From Rhizobium terricola (GTDB taxonomy: Bacteria > Pseudomonadota > Alphaproteobacteria > Rhizobiales > Rhizobiaceae): a stretch of 64,000 nt of DNA. The position numbers and the translations under genes were made by a program. Under the pieces are notes generated by a model. The model worked only from the letters and a program-made list of their open reading frames with translations, was not told where the DNA came from and did no database searches. Below are positions 50,624-58,087 of this stretch, piece after piece (positions within the stretch are counted from its first letter, which is position 1; each line of letters opens with the position of its first letter). The stretch spans positions 950,758-1,014,757 of the forward strand of contig NZ_JABBGK010000002.1 in NCBI RefSeq assembly GCF_012927355.1, given 5' to 3'.

Positions 50624-50893
50624 GGCCGCTCCCCATCGGGCAACAAGGCTGAAGAATCATTGGCAACAGCGCGCCGCTCATGCGGCTCATAATCTCCGTC
50701 GACATGGCGACGGCGCCTGCAGAAGACATTGCTTCACTAATGATTCCGTATGCTGCGTCACAATGGTTAACAAATCACTAAGCCATATTAGAAAATCCTG
50801 CGCATTGCCGCCCCGCCCGGATTACCCTACAGCTTGGAGCAAGCGTTTTTGCGTAGAGGCAAGTTCCCATTCCTTGGCGCCGGAAGCTGCACG

Positions 50894-52291
50894 ATGAACC
50901 AGCAGAATCTCATTCTGAACACCGACAGCTACAAGCTCGGCCACTTTCTGCAGTATCCGGAAGGCGTGCGGGCAGTCTCCGGATATGTCACGACGCGGGG
51001 GCACTCCTACAAGCCCGAGGTCATGTTCTTCGGGCTGCAGATGTTCCTCAAGGAATACCTGGGCAAACCGATCACCACCGCTGACATCGACGAGGCGGAA
51101 GAAGTGGCCACGCTGAACGGCCAGCCGTTCGATCGCGCCGGATGGGTCCATATCCTGAAAGTGCACGGCGGATACCTGCCGCTTCGCATCGAAGCCCTGC
51201 CGGAGGGCCTCGCCGTGCGCCGCGATGTTCCTCTCGTGCAGATCTCGAACACCGATCCCCATCTCCCGTGGCTCACCTCCTATATGGAAACGGCGCTTCT
51301 GCGGGCGGTCTGGTATCCCTCGACGGTGACGACCATGGCCTGGCGGCTGCGCCAGATGATTGCGCCGTTCCTGGAGCGGACCAGCGACCGGGCCGAAGAA
51401 CTCATCCCGCGCATGATCAGCGATTTCGGCGGGCGCAGCACGACGAGCCTCGAACAGACGGGGCTTGGCGGTGCGGCCCATCTCGTCCATTTCCACATCT
51501 CGGACTCGCTTGCCGGTGTCCGGCATGCACGGCGCTACTACGGCGCGCTGATGGCCGGGCGCTCCATTCCGGCCTCCGAACACACGACGATGACGGCCTG
51601 GGGCCAGAGCCGGGAGACCGATGCCTTCTCCAACATGATCGACCGTTTCGCGCGCTTCGGCGCCTATTCGGTGGTGTCGGACAGCTATGACCTCAACAAC
51701 GCCGTCGCCGAAGTCTGGGGCAAGACGCTGCAGACCAAGGTCCGCGCGGCCGGGGCGACACTGGTCGTGCGTCCGGACAGCGGCGATCCGATCGACACGC
51801 CGGTGCAGGTGGTCGCGCAGCTCGCCTATGCCTACGGCACTCATCTCAACGGCAAGGGCTTCAAGGTGCTGGACGACAATGTCCGGGTGATCCAGTCCGA
51901 CGGAGTGACGCATCAGGATATCCAGATGATCCTCGGTCGGCTCGAGGCGATGGGCTTCTCGGCAGAGAACATCTCGTTCGGCATAGGCTCGACGCTGCTG
52001 CAGAAGGTGAGCCGCGATACGCTCTCCTTCACTTTTCGCGCCAGCGCCATGCTGGCGTCCGACGGGAACTGGCAGGCGATCGGCCGGCGTCCGGCCAATC
52101 CGCGCGAAAAGGCGCCGAACGGAGGCCGGCAGGCTGTCTATCGCGACGAGGGAGAAATTGCCGGCGTTCCGCTGGAAGAGCTCGGACGCCGGGAAAACCT
52201 TCTGGTGCCGGTCTGGGAAAACGGCCGTCTTCTCAAGGAATGGAGTTTCGAAGACGTGCGCAGGCAGGCTTTCGACGCCATGCCGCACTGA
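50894..52291 (+). CDS. Nicotinamide/nicotinate phosphoribosyltransferase (NAMPT/NadV-like)
   Basis: Makes NMN from nicotinamide and PRPP, or the nicotinate equivalent, in NAD salvage. 465 residues. The N-terminus NLILNTDSYKLGHFLQYPEGV, the TSLEQTGLGGAAHLVHFHISDSLAG active-site region, ASEHTTMTAWGQ, VRPDSGDP and DNVRVIQSDGVTHQDI motifs are those of the NAMPT branch rather than the short PncB type. A choice between nicotinamide and nicotinate cannot be made with certainty. ATG 50894 begins the conserved sequence. Divergent from the 573-residue gene. Confidence 0.92.
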   Translation: MNQQNLILNTDSYKLGHFLQYPEGVRAVSGYVTTRGHSYKPEVMFFGLQMFLKEYLGKPITTADIDEAEEVATLNGQPFDRAGWVHILKVHGGYLPLRIEALPEGLAVRRDVPLVQISNTDPHLPWLTSYMETALLRAVWYPSTVTTMAWRLRQMIAPFLERTSDRAEELIPRMISDFGGRSTTSLEQTGLGGAAHLVHFHISDSLAGVRHARRYYGALMAGRSIPASEHTTMTAWGQSRETDAFSNMIDRFARFGAYSVVSDSYDLNNAVAEVWGKTLQTKVRAAGATLVVRPDSGDPIDTPVQVVAQLAYAYGTHLNGKGFKVLDDNVRVIQSDGVTHQDIQMILGRLEAMGFSAENISFGIGSTLLQKVSRDTLSFTFRASAMLASDGNWQAIGRRPANPREKAPNGGRQAVYRDEGEIAGVPLEELGRRENLLVPVWENGRLLKEWSFEDVRRQAFDAMPH

Positions 52292-52294
52292 GTT

Positions 52295-52630
52295 TCAGGG
52301 CGAGATGTTCCTGAACATCCGGTAGAGGCCGTTGTCGTCGGAATTGACGGCCGAAATCATGTCGACAGGCGGGACATAGCTTTCGGTGTGTTCCAGCGCC
52401 ATCGCATCGAGCCAGTTCGCCGGCACATAGGCGGCTTTCGGCTCCTCGGGTGCGACATACTCTTCCTCGTCACTCCATTGTTCCGCCGCCCCCGCAGATG
52501 CCGGGGTGCCGGCCTGGTCGAGCCACTCGCCAAAGATATCGCCGGTCGGGCCGTCTGCGGAGAACCTGCCTTCCGACGGGGCCGTTCCGCTACGCAACAC
52601 GCTGTCCAGAAGTATGCTCGATGCTTCCAT
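52295..52630 (-). CDS. Small acidic hypothetical protein
   Basis: 111 residues (MEASSILLDSVLRSGTAPSE onward), rich in Glu, Asp, Pro and Ala, with no signal peptide. Its last residues (DDNGLYRMFRNISP) faintly recall the end of the 573-residue protein on the other side of the NAMPT-like gene (NDLYWRMAGWS). The start is uncertain: ATG 52630 or an upstream GTG, and no ribosome-binding site is visible. Convergent with the NAMPT-like gene, 3 bases apart. Confidence 0.6.
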   Translation of the reverse strand: MEASSILLDSVLRSGTAPSEGRFSADGPTGDIFGEWLDQAGTPASAGAAEQWSDEEEYVAPEEPKAAYVPANWLDAMALEHTESYVPPVDMISAVNSDDNGLYRMFRNISP

Positions 52631-52814
52631 CGTGGCCGCATTCACATCGCTAGTTCGAGGCTGACGAAGACACGGAAAATCTCCCCTCCGTATCCACCCG
52701 AACATCATGCGACGAAGTGCTTAAGAAAGCTTAATTGACGATCGGCAAATTGAAAGCCTCTTGAACCCGTCGTGGATCACGGCCATCCTGGGAGCGTTGC
52801 CTCAGGAAAACCGA

Positions 52815-53129
52815 ATGAGCCTTCGCCCGCCCTCCTCTCTGTCACCTGGCCGATCCGGAACGCTATCCGCGCTGGACTACGAGCTTGCGGCGGAAAAGGC
52901 GAACGCGCTGGCCCGTGCCGGCCGCAGTGTGGAGGCAGCACTCGAGGCGCTAGCGGAAGCGAGATCACAGGCCAGCGACATCGACGGCCACCTGAACGAT
53001 GCGGCCGATGCCGTGTTTGCACTGTTCATCCAGCGCGAGCTCTGCGGCATGCGCGATCAGGCGGATGCGATCCGTCGATACGCCATTCCCAAGGATGTGG
53101 TCGCCCGGCTCGGAGTGGTTCGCCGATAA
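52815..53129 (+). CDS. Small helical hypothetical protein (possibly DUF6665)
   Basis: 104 residues. LSALDYELAAEKANALARAGRSVEAALEALAEA and IDGHLNDAADAVFALFIQRELCGMRDQADAIRRYAIPKDVVARLG form helical, amphipathic stretches. The shape recalls short Rhizobiales proteins assigned to DUF6665, but this is from memory and unsure. ATG 52815 has AGGAAAA about 6 bases upstream, so it is preferred to ATG 52761. Convergent with the RNase D gene. Confidence 0.65.
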   Translation: MSLRPPSSLSPGRSGTLSALDYELAAEKANALARAGRSVEAALEALAEARSQASDIDGHLNDAADAVFALFIQRELCGMRDQADAIRRYAIPKDVVARLGVVRR

Positions 53130-53150
53130 GAGAGGGTTCAGAACAGGCCG

Positions 53151-53777
53151 TCAGCTATGGGCGAAAATGTCCGTTTCTTCCCAACCGAGCAGGTCGAGCT
53201 TGGCCCGGGTCGGAAGGAATTCGAAACAGGCATTGGCATGATCGATGCGGCCGTCACGAACGAGGCGTGCCGTCAGCTTGTCCCGCAGCGCATGGAGATA
53301 GAGGACGTCGGAGGCGGCATACTCCAGCTGGGCCGGGGTCAGCATCTCGGCTGCCCAGTCGGACGACTGCTGCGCCTTCGAGATATCGACCTCCAGCATC
53401 TCCTTCAGATTGTCCTTCAGCCCGTGGCGGTCGGTATAGGTCCGGCTGAGCCGTGAGGCGATCTTGGTACAGAAGACGGGCGTCGTGGTGACGCCGAAGG
53501 TGTGGAAGAGCACCGCGATGTCGAAACGACCGAAATGGAAGATCTTCTCGCGCTTCGGATCCGCCAGCATGGCGACGAGGTTTGGGGCCTCTTTCTGTCC
53601 CGCGGCGATGCGGATGACGTCGGCCGTGCCGTCGCCCGGCGAGAGCTGTACGACGCAGAGCCGGTCGCGGCGCGGCACCAGGCCGAGGGTCTCGGTGTCG
53701 ATGGCGATCGCGCCGGTATAGCGCGCCGCATCGGCTGCGGAAATGTCACCCTCGTGATAGCGGATCGTCGCGGCCAT
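53151..53777 (-). CDS. rnd: Ribonuclease D-like 3'-5' exonuclease
   Basis: 208 residues: a DnaQ-like exonuclease domain only, without the C-terminal HRDC domains of enteric RNase D, which is usual for short alphaproteobacterial versions. The DEDDy residues are visible: AIDTETLGL, FHFGRFDIAVL and YAASDVLYL (Tyr and Asp). It trims tRNA or other small RNA 3' ends. ATG 53777 starts the conserved N-terminus. Confidence 0.9.
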   Translation of the reverse strand: MAATIRYHEGDISAADAARYTGAIAIDTETLGLVPRRDRLCVVQLSPGDGTADVIRIAAGQKEAPNLVAMLADPKREKIFHFGRFDIAVLFHTFGVTTTPVFCTKIASRLSRTYTDRHGLKDNLKEMLEVDISKAQQSSDWAAEMLTPAQLEYAASDVLYLHALRDKLTARLVRDGRIDHANACFEFLPTRAKLDLLGWEETDIFAHS

Positions 53778-53888
53778 CCAAATCTCCAGATCGCGGATAA
53801 TGTCTTGGCGCTGCCTATAGCCCAAAGCAGCGCCAAGCACTACCGCTTTCGCGGCAGAGATGGAGACGTCCTTGCCCGACCATGCGTC

Positions 53889-55391
53889 TCAGACGGTCGG
53901 CCGGCTGACCGGGCCTTCCGGGGTAAGCTCTGTATAGGCGAGCGTCTGATCGAGATGCGCGGCCCTGAGCGACAGGAGCTTTTCGGCATAGCGCAAGCGG
54001 GTCATCGCGTAGGCCGGGTCCTCGGCGACATTGACGAGTTCGTCGGGATCCTTCTCCAGGTCGAAGAGCAGGGGCGGCAAGCCGGCGAAATGCACATATT
54101 TGAACGCTTTGTCGCGGACGACCGAGAGGTTGCACTGGTTGGAGTGCAGGTCGAAATGCGCTTCCCGCTCGCCGTCGACCACGTCGCGGAAGTCGAACTC
54201 GAAGAAGGCCGCATCTCTCCACCCCGCCGGCGCATCGCCCTGCGTGAAGGGCAATAGCGAGCTGCCGTCCTGGTGGTTGCGCGGGCGGAGCCCGAGGCGT
54301 TCGCAGAGCGTCGGCATGATGTCAGCGGCACTGGTGAATGCGTCGACCTGGCGCCCGGCAACATCCGAGGCGGACGGATCACGGATCACCAGCGGGATAT
54401 GATAGCTGCCGTCCTGATAGCCGCCCTTTCCGAGACTCCAGTGATCCCCCATCATCTCGGCGTGATCGGAGGTGAAGATGACGAGCGTGTTCTCCCACTG
54501 GCCGCTTTCGCGCAAGGCGGCGACAATCCGCCCGAACTGCGCGTCAACCTCGGCAATCATCCCGTAGTAGACGGCGCGAATGCGATCGAAATCCTCCGCA
54601 GTCCAGCCGGAGACCGGACCTTCGGCCCCATGGACGAAGCTCGACTTCGTCTGCTGGGACATGGCGTAGCGGGTGAACGGATGAACCGCCATTTCCTCGG
54701 CACGGCTTGCGGCGCGGGCATAGGCCGGTCCGTCGCCGGGGGCGAACATGCTGTTGTAAGGCTCCGGCACGCAGAAGGGAGGATGAGGCCGCAGATAGGA
54801 GATGTGGGCGAACCAGGGGCGATCCTGGATTTCTCGCCAGGCAAGAAAGGCATCGGTAAGGAATGCCGTCTGCGTCTCGTCAGCGCCATAGGCAGGAGCG
54901 GCTCCCAATTCGCCGCTGCCATGCACGTCTCGCGTCCAAGCATCTTCGTGACCTCTGGAGCGCAGCCAACTCAGCCACTGGCGCTCGTGCTCAAGCAGGA
55001 TCTGGCCGACGGTGAAGCCTGCGAGAACGCCTTCATAGGTGGTCAGGACCGGATCCTGCGCATCAACGGCGCGGGGATCGGGCGAAACGTCGGTATAGCC
55101 GAATAGCGTGGGATCGTAGCCGGCGCGGCGGCCGGCAAGCGCCACGTTGTCGAAGCGCGCGTCGAGCGGCGAACCGTTCTGGCAGACGCGGTGATTCATC
55201 TGGTAGAGGCCGGTATAGAGCGTGGCGCGCGCCGGCGAGCAGGGTGCCGCTCCGGCATAATGGCGCCGAAAGAGCACGCCCTCGGCTGCGAGCGCATCGA
55301 CATTGGGCGTCTTCACCGCCGGATGCCCGACCGCGGAAAGGCAATCCCCGCGCCATTGGTCAGCGGTGATCAGCAAAATATTCGGCTTCAT
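53889..55391 (-). CDS. Phosphonate monoester hydrolase-like enzyme (alkaline phosphatase/sulfatase superfamily)
   Basis: 500 residues. The formylglycine motif CSPARATLYTG starts at Cys51, which is expected to be oxidised to the catalytic aldehyde hydrate. Metal-ligand motifs are ITADQW near the N-terminus and FTSDHAEMMGDHWSLGKGGYQ. The following segments (LYQMNHRVCQN, GYDPTLFGYTDVSPDPR, FHGAEGP-like FVHGAEGP and EFDFRDV) match what I remember of the rhizobial phosphonate monoester hydrolase/phosphodiesterase, more than choline sulfatase. It would release a free phosphonate or phosphate monoester. No signal peptide, so cytosolic. Divergent from the phosphonate oxidoreductase-phnX pair. Confidence 0.85.
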   Translation of the reverse strand: MKPNILLITADQWRGDCLSAVGHPAVKTPNVDALAAEGVLFRRHYAGAAPCSPARATLYTGLYQMNHRVCQNGSPLDARFDNVALAGRRAGYDPTLFGYTDVSPDPRAVDAQDPVLTTYEGVLAGFTVGQILLEHERQWLSWLRSRGHEDAWTRDVHGSGELGAAPAYGADETQTAFLTDAFLAWREIQDRPWFAHISYLRPHPPFCVPEPYNSMFAPGDGPAYARAASRAEEMAVHPFTRYAMSQQTKSSFVHGAEGPVSGWTAEDFDRIRAVYYGMIAEVDAQFGRIVAALRESGQWENTLVIFTSDHAEMMGDHWSLGKGGYQDGSYHIPLVIRDPSASDVAGRQVDAFTSAADIMPTLCERLGLRPRNHQDGSSLLPFTQGDAPAGWRDAAFFEFDFRDVVDGEREAHFDLHSNQCNLSVVRDKAFKYVHFAGLPPLLFDLEKDPDELVNVAEDPAYAMTRLRYAEKLLSLRAAHLDQTLAYTELTPEGPVSRPTV

Positions 55392-55476
55392 GAAATTGCT
55401 CCGACGGGAAAAATGGTGCGGGCACAGGATACTGCCCGGCGACGGCGCAGTCTCATCGCCTTCGATCAATATGCAA

Positions 55477-55494
55477 ATGAAAATACGATGACAG
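55477..55494 (-). promoter_or_regulatory. Candidate Pho box upstream of the phosphonate monoester hydrolase gene
   Basis: On the minus strand CTGTCAT-CGTA-TTTTCAT: two 7-base half sites 11 bases apart. The first matches the PhoB consensus CTGTNAT exactly and the second matches 5 of 7. It lies about 90 bases upstream of the minus-strand gene starting at 55391, in the 284-bp divergent gap. PhoB control would suit phosphonate use, but the second half is weak. Confidence 0.45.
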
Positions 55495-55675
55495 GGACGT
55501 AAAATTCTGTCCACGGCGTACCACGACCCACCCCAGCGCCGAACAGAGTGCTGGCGTGCTCGTGAACCGTCACATTCCCTTTATGAACAGAGGCCATAGG
55601 CAGGATCGAATCTTTCGGAGTTCCGGCGCGGGATGCGCCGGTTCGGTGCAGCCTTCGGACAGACGGGGAAACGCC

Positions 55676-56803
55676 ATGGCCACTTATGATCTTGCCGTCA
55701 TCGGCGCCGGCATTGTCGGCCTCGCCCATGCGCTGGCTGCCGCGCGTCGCGGCAAGAAGGTGGTCGTGATCGACCGCGATGCCCAGGCGAACGGCGCCTC
55801 GGTGCGCAATTTCGGATTCGTGACGGTCACCGGCCAGGGCGCCGGCGACTGCTGGACCAAGGCGCGGCGCGCCCGCGAGATCTGGGCAGGCCTTGTCGGA
55901 GATGCCGGCATCGCCGTCTTGCAGCGGGGCATGATCCTTGCAGCGCGGCTCGAGGAATCGGAAGCCGTCATCGACGCCTTCCTGCGCACGGAGATGGGGG
56001 AAGGCTGCCTAAGGATGGGACACGAGGAAGCCAGCGGCTTCGTTCCGGCACTTCGTCCCTCGGCAAGCCGATGGGTTCTCCACAGTCCGCACGAGGTACG
56101 CGTCGAATCGCGAACCGCCATTCCGCTGCTGACCCGCTATCTTGCCGAAAGGCATGGCGTCGAGTTTCGTTGGGGTACCACCGTCACCGCCGTCGAGCCG
56201 CCGCATATCACCACATCGCATGGCCTCATCGAAGCCGAGGCGGCGGTGGTTTGTCCAGGAGACGACTTCACGGCACTCTTTCCCGAACGCATTTCCGCCT
56301 ACGGCGCGACGCGATGCAAGCTGCAGATGCTCCGCGTACAGCCGGCCACACCGCTCGACTTCAAGACAGCCGTGATGTCGGATCTCGGGCTTGGACGTTA
56401 TCTCGGCTATTCCGACCTGCCGGAGGCGGAACGGCTGAAAGCCCGCCTCGACAGCGACCTTGCGGCGGAGCGCGAAAACGGCATCCATCTGATCGTCACA
56501 CAGTCGGCCGACGGATCGCTGGTCGTCGGTGACAGCCATCATTACGCCGCGACACCCGATCCTTTCGCATCCGAGGCAGTCGACGACCTGATCCTCGGCG
56601 AGCTCGACCGCGTGCTCGATCTTCCAGGACGCAGCGTCCGTGAACGCTGGGTGGGCACCTATGCCTCGGCGAAAAACTGGCGCTTCACCGACAAGCCATC
56701 TGATTCTGTTCGCATCGCCGTGGTCACCAGCGGGTGCGGTGCCTCGACCGCTTTCGGGATCGGCGAGGAAACTATCGACGATCTTTACGGGAGGACAGCA
56801 TGA
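55676..56803 (+). CDS. FAD-dependent oxidoreductase of the phosphonate-associated TIGR03364 group
   Basis: 375 residues, DAO fold. The N-terminal YDLAVIGAGIVGLAHALAAARRGKKVVVIDRD is the FAD-binding dinucleotide fold, and the C-terminal RIAVVTSGCGASTAFGIGEE contributes to the flavin site. This group is repeatedly found next to phnX and has been proposed to oxidise aminoalkylphosphonates, such as N-methyl-2-aminoethylphosphonate, to phosphonoacetaldehyde. Its stop overlaps the phnX start (ATGA, 56800-56803), so the two are translationally coupled, which strongly supports that role. Confidence 0.88.
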   Translation: MATYDLAVIGAGIVGLAHALAAARRGKKVVVIDRDAQANGASVRNFGFVTVTGQGAGDCWTKARRAREIWAGLVGDAGIAVLQRGMILAARLEESEAVIDAFLRTEMGEGCLRMGHEEASGFVPALRPSASRWVLHSPHEVRVESRTAIPLLTRYLAERHGVEFRWGTTVTAVEPPHITTSHGLIEAEAAVVCPGDDFTALFPERISAYGATRCKLQMLRVQPATPLDFKTAVMSDLGLGRYLGYSDLPEAERLKARLDSDLAAERENGIHLIVTQSADGSLVVGDSHHYAATPDPFASEAVDDLILGELDRVLDLPGRSVRERWVGTYASAKNWRFTDKPSDSVRIAVVTSGCGASTAFGIGEETIDDLYGRTA

Positions 56804-57579
56804 GCAAGTTCAAGGCAGTGATCTTCGACTGGGCCGGGACGATGATCGACTTCGGCTCCTTTGCACCCATGGGTGCGTTTGTCGAAACCTTCGCCAAATT
56901 CGGCGTGGAGGTGACCATTGCCGATGCGCGGAAACCGATGGGGCTGCCGAAGCGGGCGCACATCGCCGCGATGCTCAACGAACCCCACATCGCCGCCCGC
57001 TGGCAGGCGGCCCGGGGTCATGCACCGGACGACGCCGCGATCGACGAAGTCTACGCACTTTTCGTGCCGCTCAACGAAGAGGTGGTCGTCGATTATTGCG
57101 AACTCATCCCGGGCGCACTCGAGGCCTGCTCCTATCTTCGAGCCCGCGGCATCAAGATCGGCTCGACGACCGGCTACACGCGCTCGATCATGAAGCGGGT
57201 CCTGCCGATCGCCGCGAAGCAGGGCTACGAGCCCGACAATCTGATCTGTGCGGACGACCTGCCACTCGGCCGGCCGACTCCGATCGGCATGTATCAGTGT
57301 TTCGTGAACCTGCTGGTCTATCCGCCGCAGGCGGTTATCAAGGTGGACGACACCGTACCCGGCATCGCGGAAGGTGTTGCCGCCGGATGCGTAACGGTCG
57401 GCCTCACGCTTTCGGGTAATGAAGCCGGGCTGACGCCTGCCGACCTTGCCGCTCTCGACCCCGCGGAACGGCAGGCCTTGCACGAACGCATCGGTACGAT
57501 GTTGAAGGAGGCAGGGGCGGACCACGTCATCGAAACGGTCGCCGATTTGCCTCGGCTCCTCGATACGCTGGGCGCCTGA
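56800..57579 (+). CDS. phnX: Phosphonoacetaldehyde hydrolase (phosphonatase)
   Basis: Cleaves phosphonoacetaldehyde to acetaldehyde and phosphate. 259 residues of the HAD superfamily. The nucleophile loop FDWAGTMIDFGS has Asp10, the Schiff-base Lys is Lys51 in RKPMGLPKRAHI, and GSTTGYTRSIM and VDDTVPGIAEG complete the active site. GGGAGG lies about 6 bases upstream of ATG 56800. No AEP transaminase (PhnW) or phosphonate transporter lies nearby, so the aldehyde is presumably supplied by the oxidoreductase encoded just upstream. Confidence 0.95.
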   Translation: MSKFKAVIFDWAGTMIDFGSFAPMGAFVETFAKFGVEVTIADARKPMGLPKRAHIAAMLNEPHIAARWQAARGHAPDDAAIDEVYALFVPLNEEVVVDYCELIPGALEACSYLRARGIKIGSTTGYTRSIMKRVLPIAAKQGYEPDNLICADDLPLGRPTPIGMYQCFVNLLVYPPQAVIKVDDTVPGIAEGVAAGCVTVGLTLSGNEAGLTPADLAALDPAERQALHERIGTMLKEAGADHVIETVADLPRLLDTLGA

Positions 57580-58087
57580 AACCTCGCATCACCCGCCGGA
57601 AGCGACCATCGCTACGCAACCGCGCAAATTGAGACGGATTCAGCCCGTATGTGATTAAAATTCAGGCAGAGAGTGTTATCTTCTTGCCGGAATCTGTTGG
57701 CTCCGGCCGATCCCGATCCTTGCGACGAGCGGAGCCATGCACAAATCGCACTGCTGCATTGCAGCAACGAAGATAGCAATCCGCCGGCGATGCCGCTATA
57801 TTCCAATCATCGAAGCGGTGCACTCCTCCTCCCAGCGCCGCTAGATAGGATCGGCAATACTCCTCCTCCTCCCAATTGCCGATCAAGTTTAAGAGCCTGG
57901 CGCACCTCCTCCCGCGCCGGGCTCTTTTCATTTCCGGCCCCGATATCCGGCCACATCATTCATGTAATCTATGATCGCCATTGCAGCGATCTATTTGAAA
58001 AATGTCCTCGCCTGAAGGATGCTCTGTGAAGCCGCGCCAAGCGCGATGGATGCGTCGCCCGCGACGTTCCCTTCCGGAGACCGACCG
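57580..58087. other. 508-bp gap holding a small RNA gene
   Basis: The first 220 bases show no gene or clear signal. The small RNA occupies about 57808-57928. The remaining 160 bases must hold the promoter of the following catabolic operon; no convincing hexamers were identified there. Confidence 0.5.
57808..57928 (+). ncRNA. Small regulatory RNA with three anti-Shine-Dalgarno loops (alpha-r14/NfeR1-like)
   Basis: Three hairpins in a row each present a CCTCCTCCC-type loop. Hairpin 1: 57814-57821 with 57835-57842, loop motif 57825-57833. Hairpin 2: a perfect 10-bp stem, 57849-57858 with 57875-57884, loop CCTCCTCCTCCC at 57862-57873. Hairpin 3: 57891-57903 with 57914-57926 (one wobble), loop motif 57905-57913, followed by TTTT, which makes it the terminator. 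A CTATAT at 57796-57801 is a plausible -10; the -35 is weak. Length about 120. This is the known architecture of alpha-r14 sRNAs, such as NfeR1 of Sinorhizobium, which base-pair with ribosome-binding sites, often of ABC-transporter mRNAs. The targets here are unknown and the 5' end is estimated. Confidence 0.85.

Noticed and set aside
50770..50790. Possible CtrA-like site (TTAA-N7-CTAA) before the NAMPT-like gene
   Set aside because: One half site has a mismatch and neither neighbouring gene is a typical CtrA target, so chance is a sufficient explanation.
57824..57913. CCTCCTCCC repeats as a microsatellite or CRISPR-like array
   Set aside because: Each copy lies in the loop of a separate stable hairpin and the flanks differ, which fits a structured small RNA rather than a direct-repeat array.
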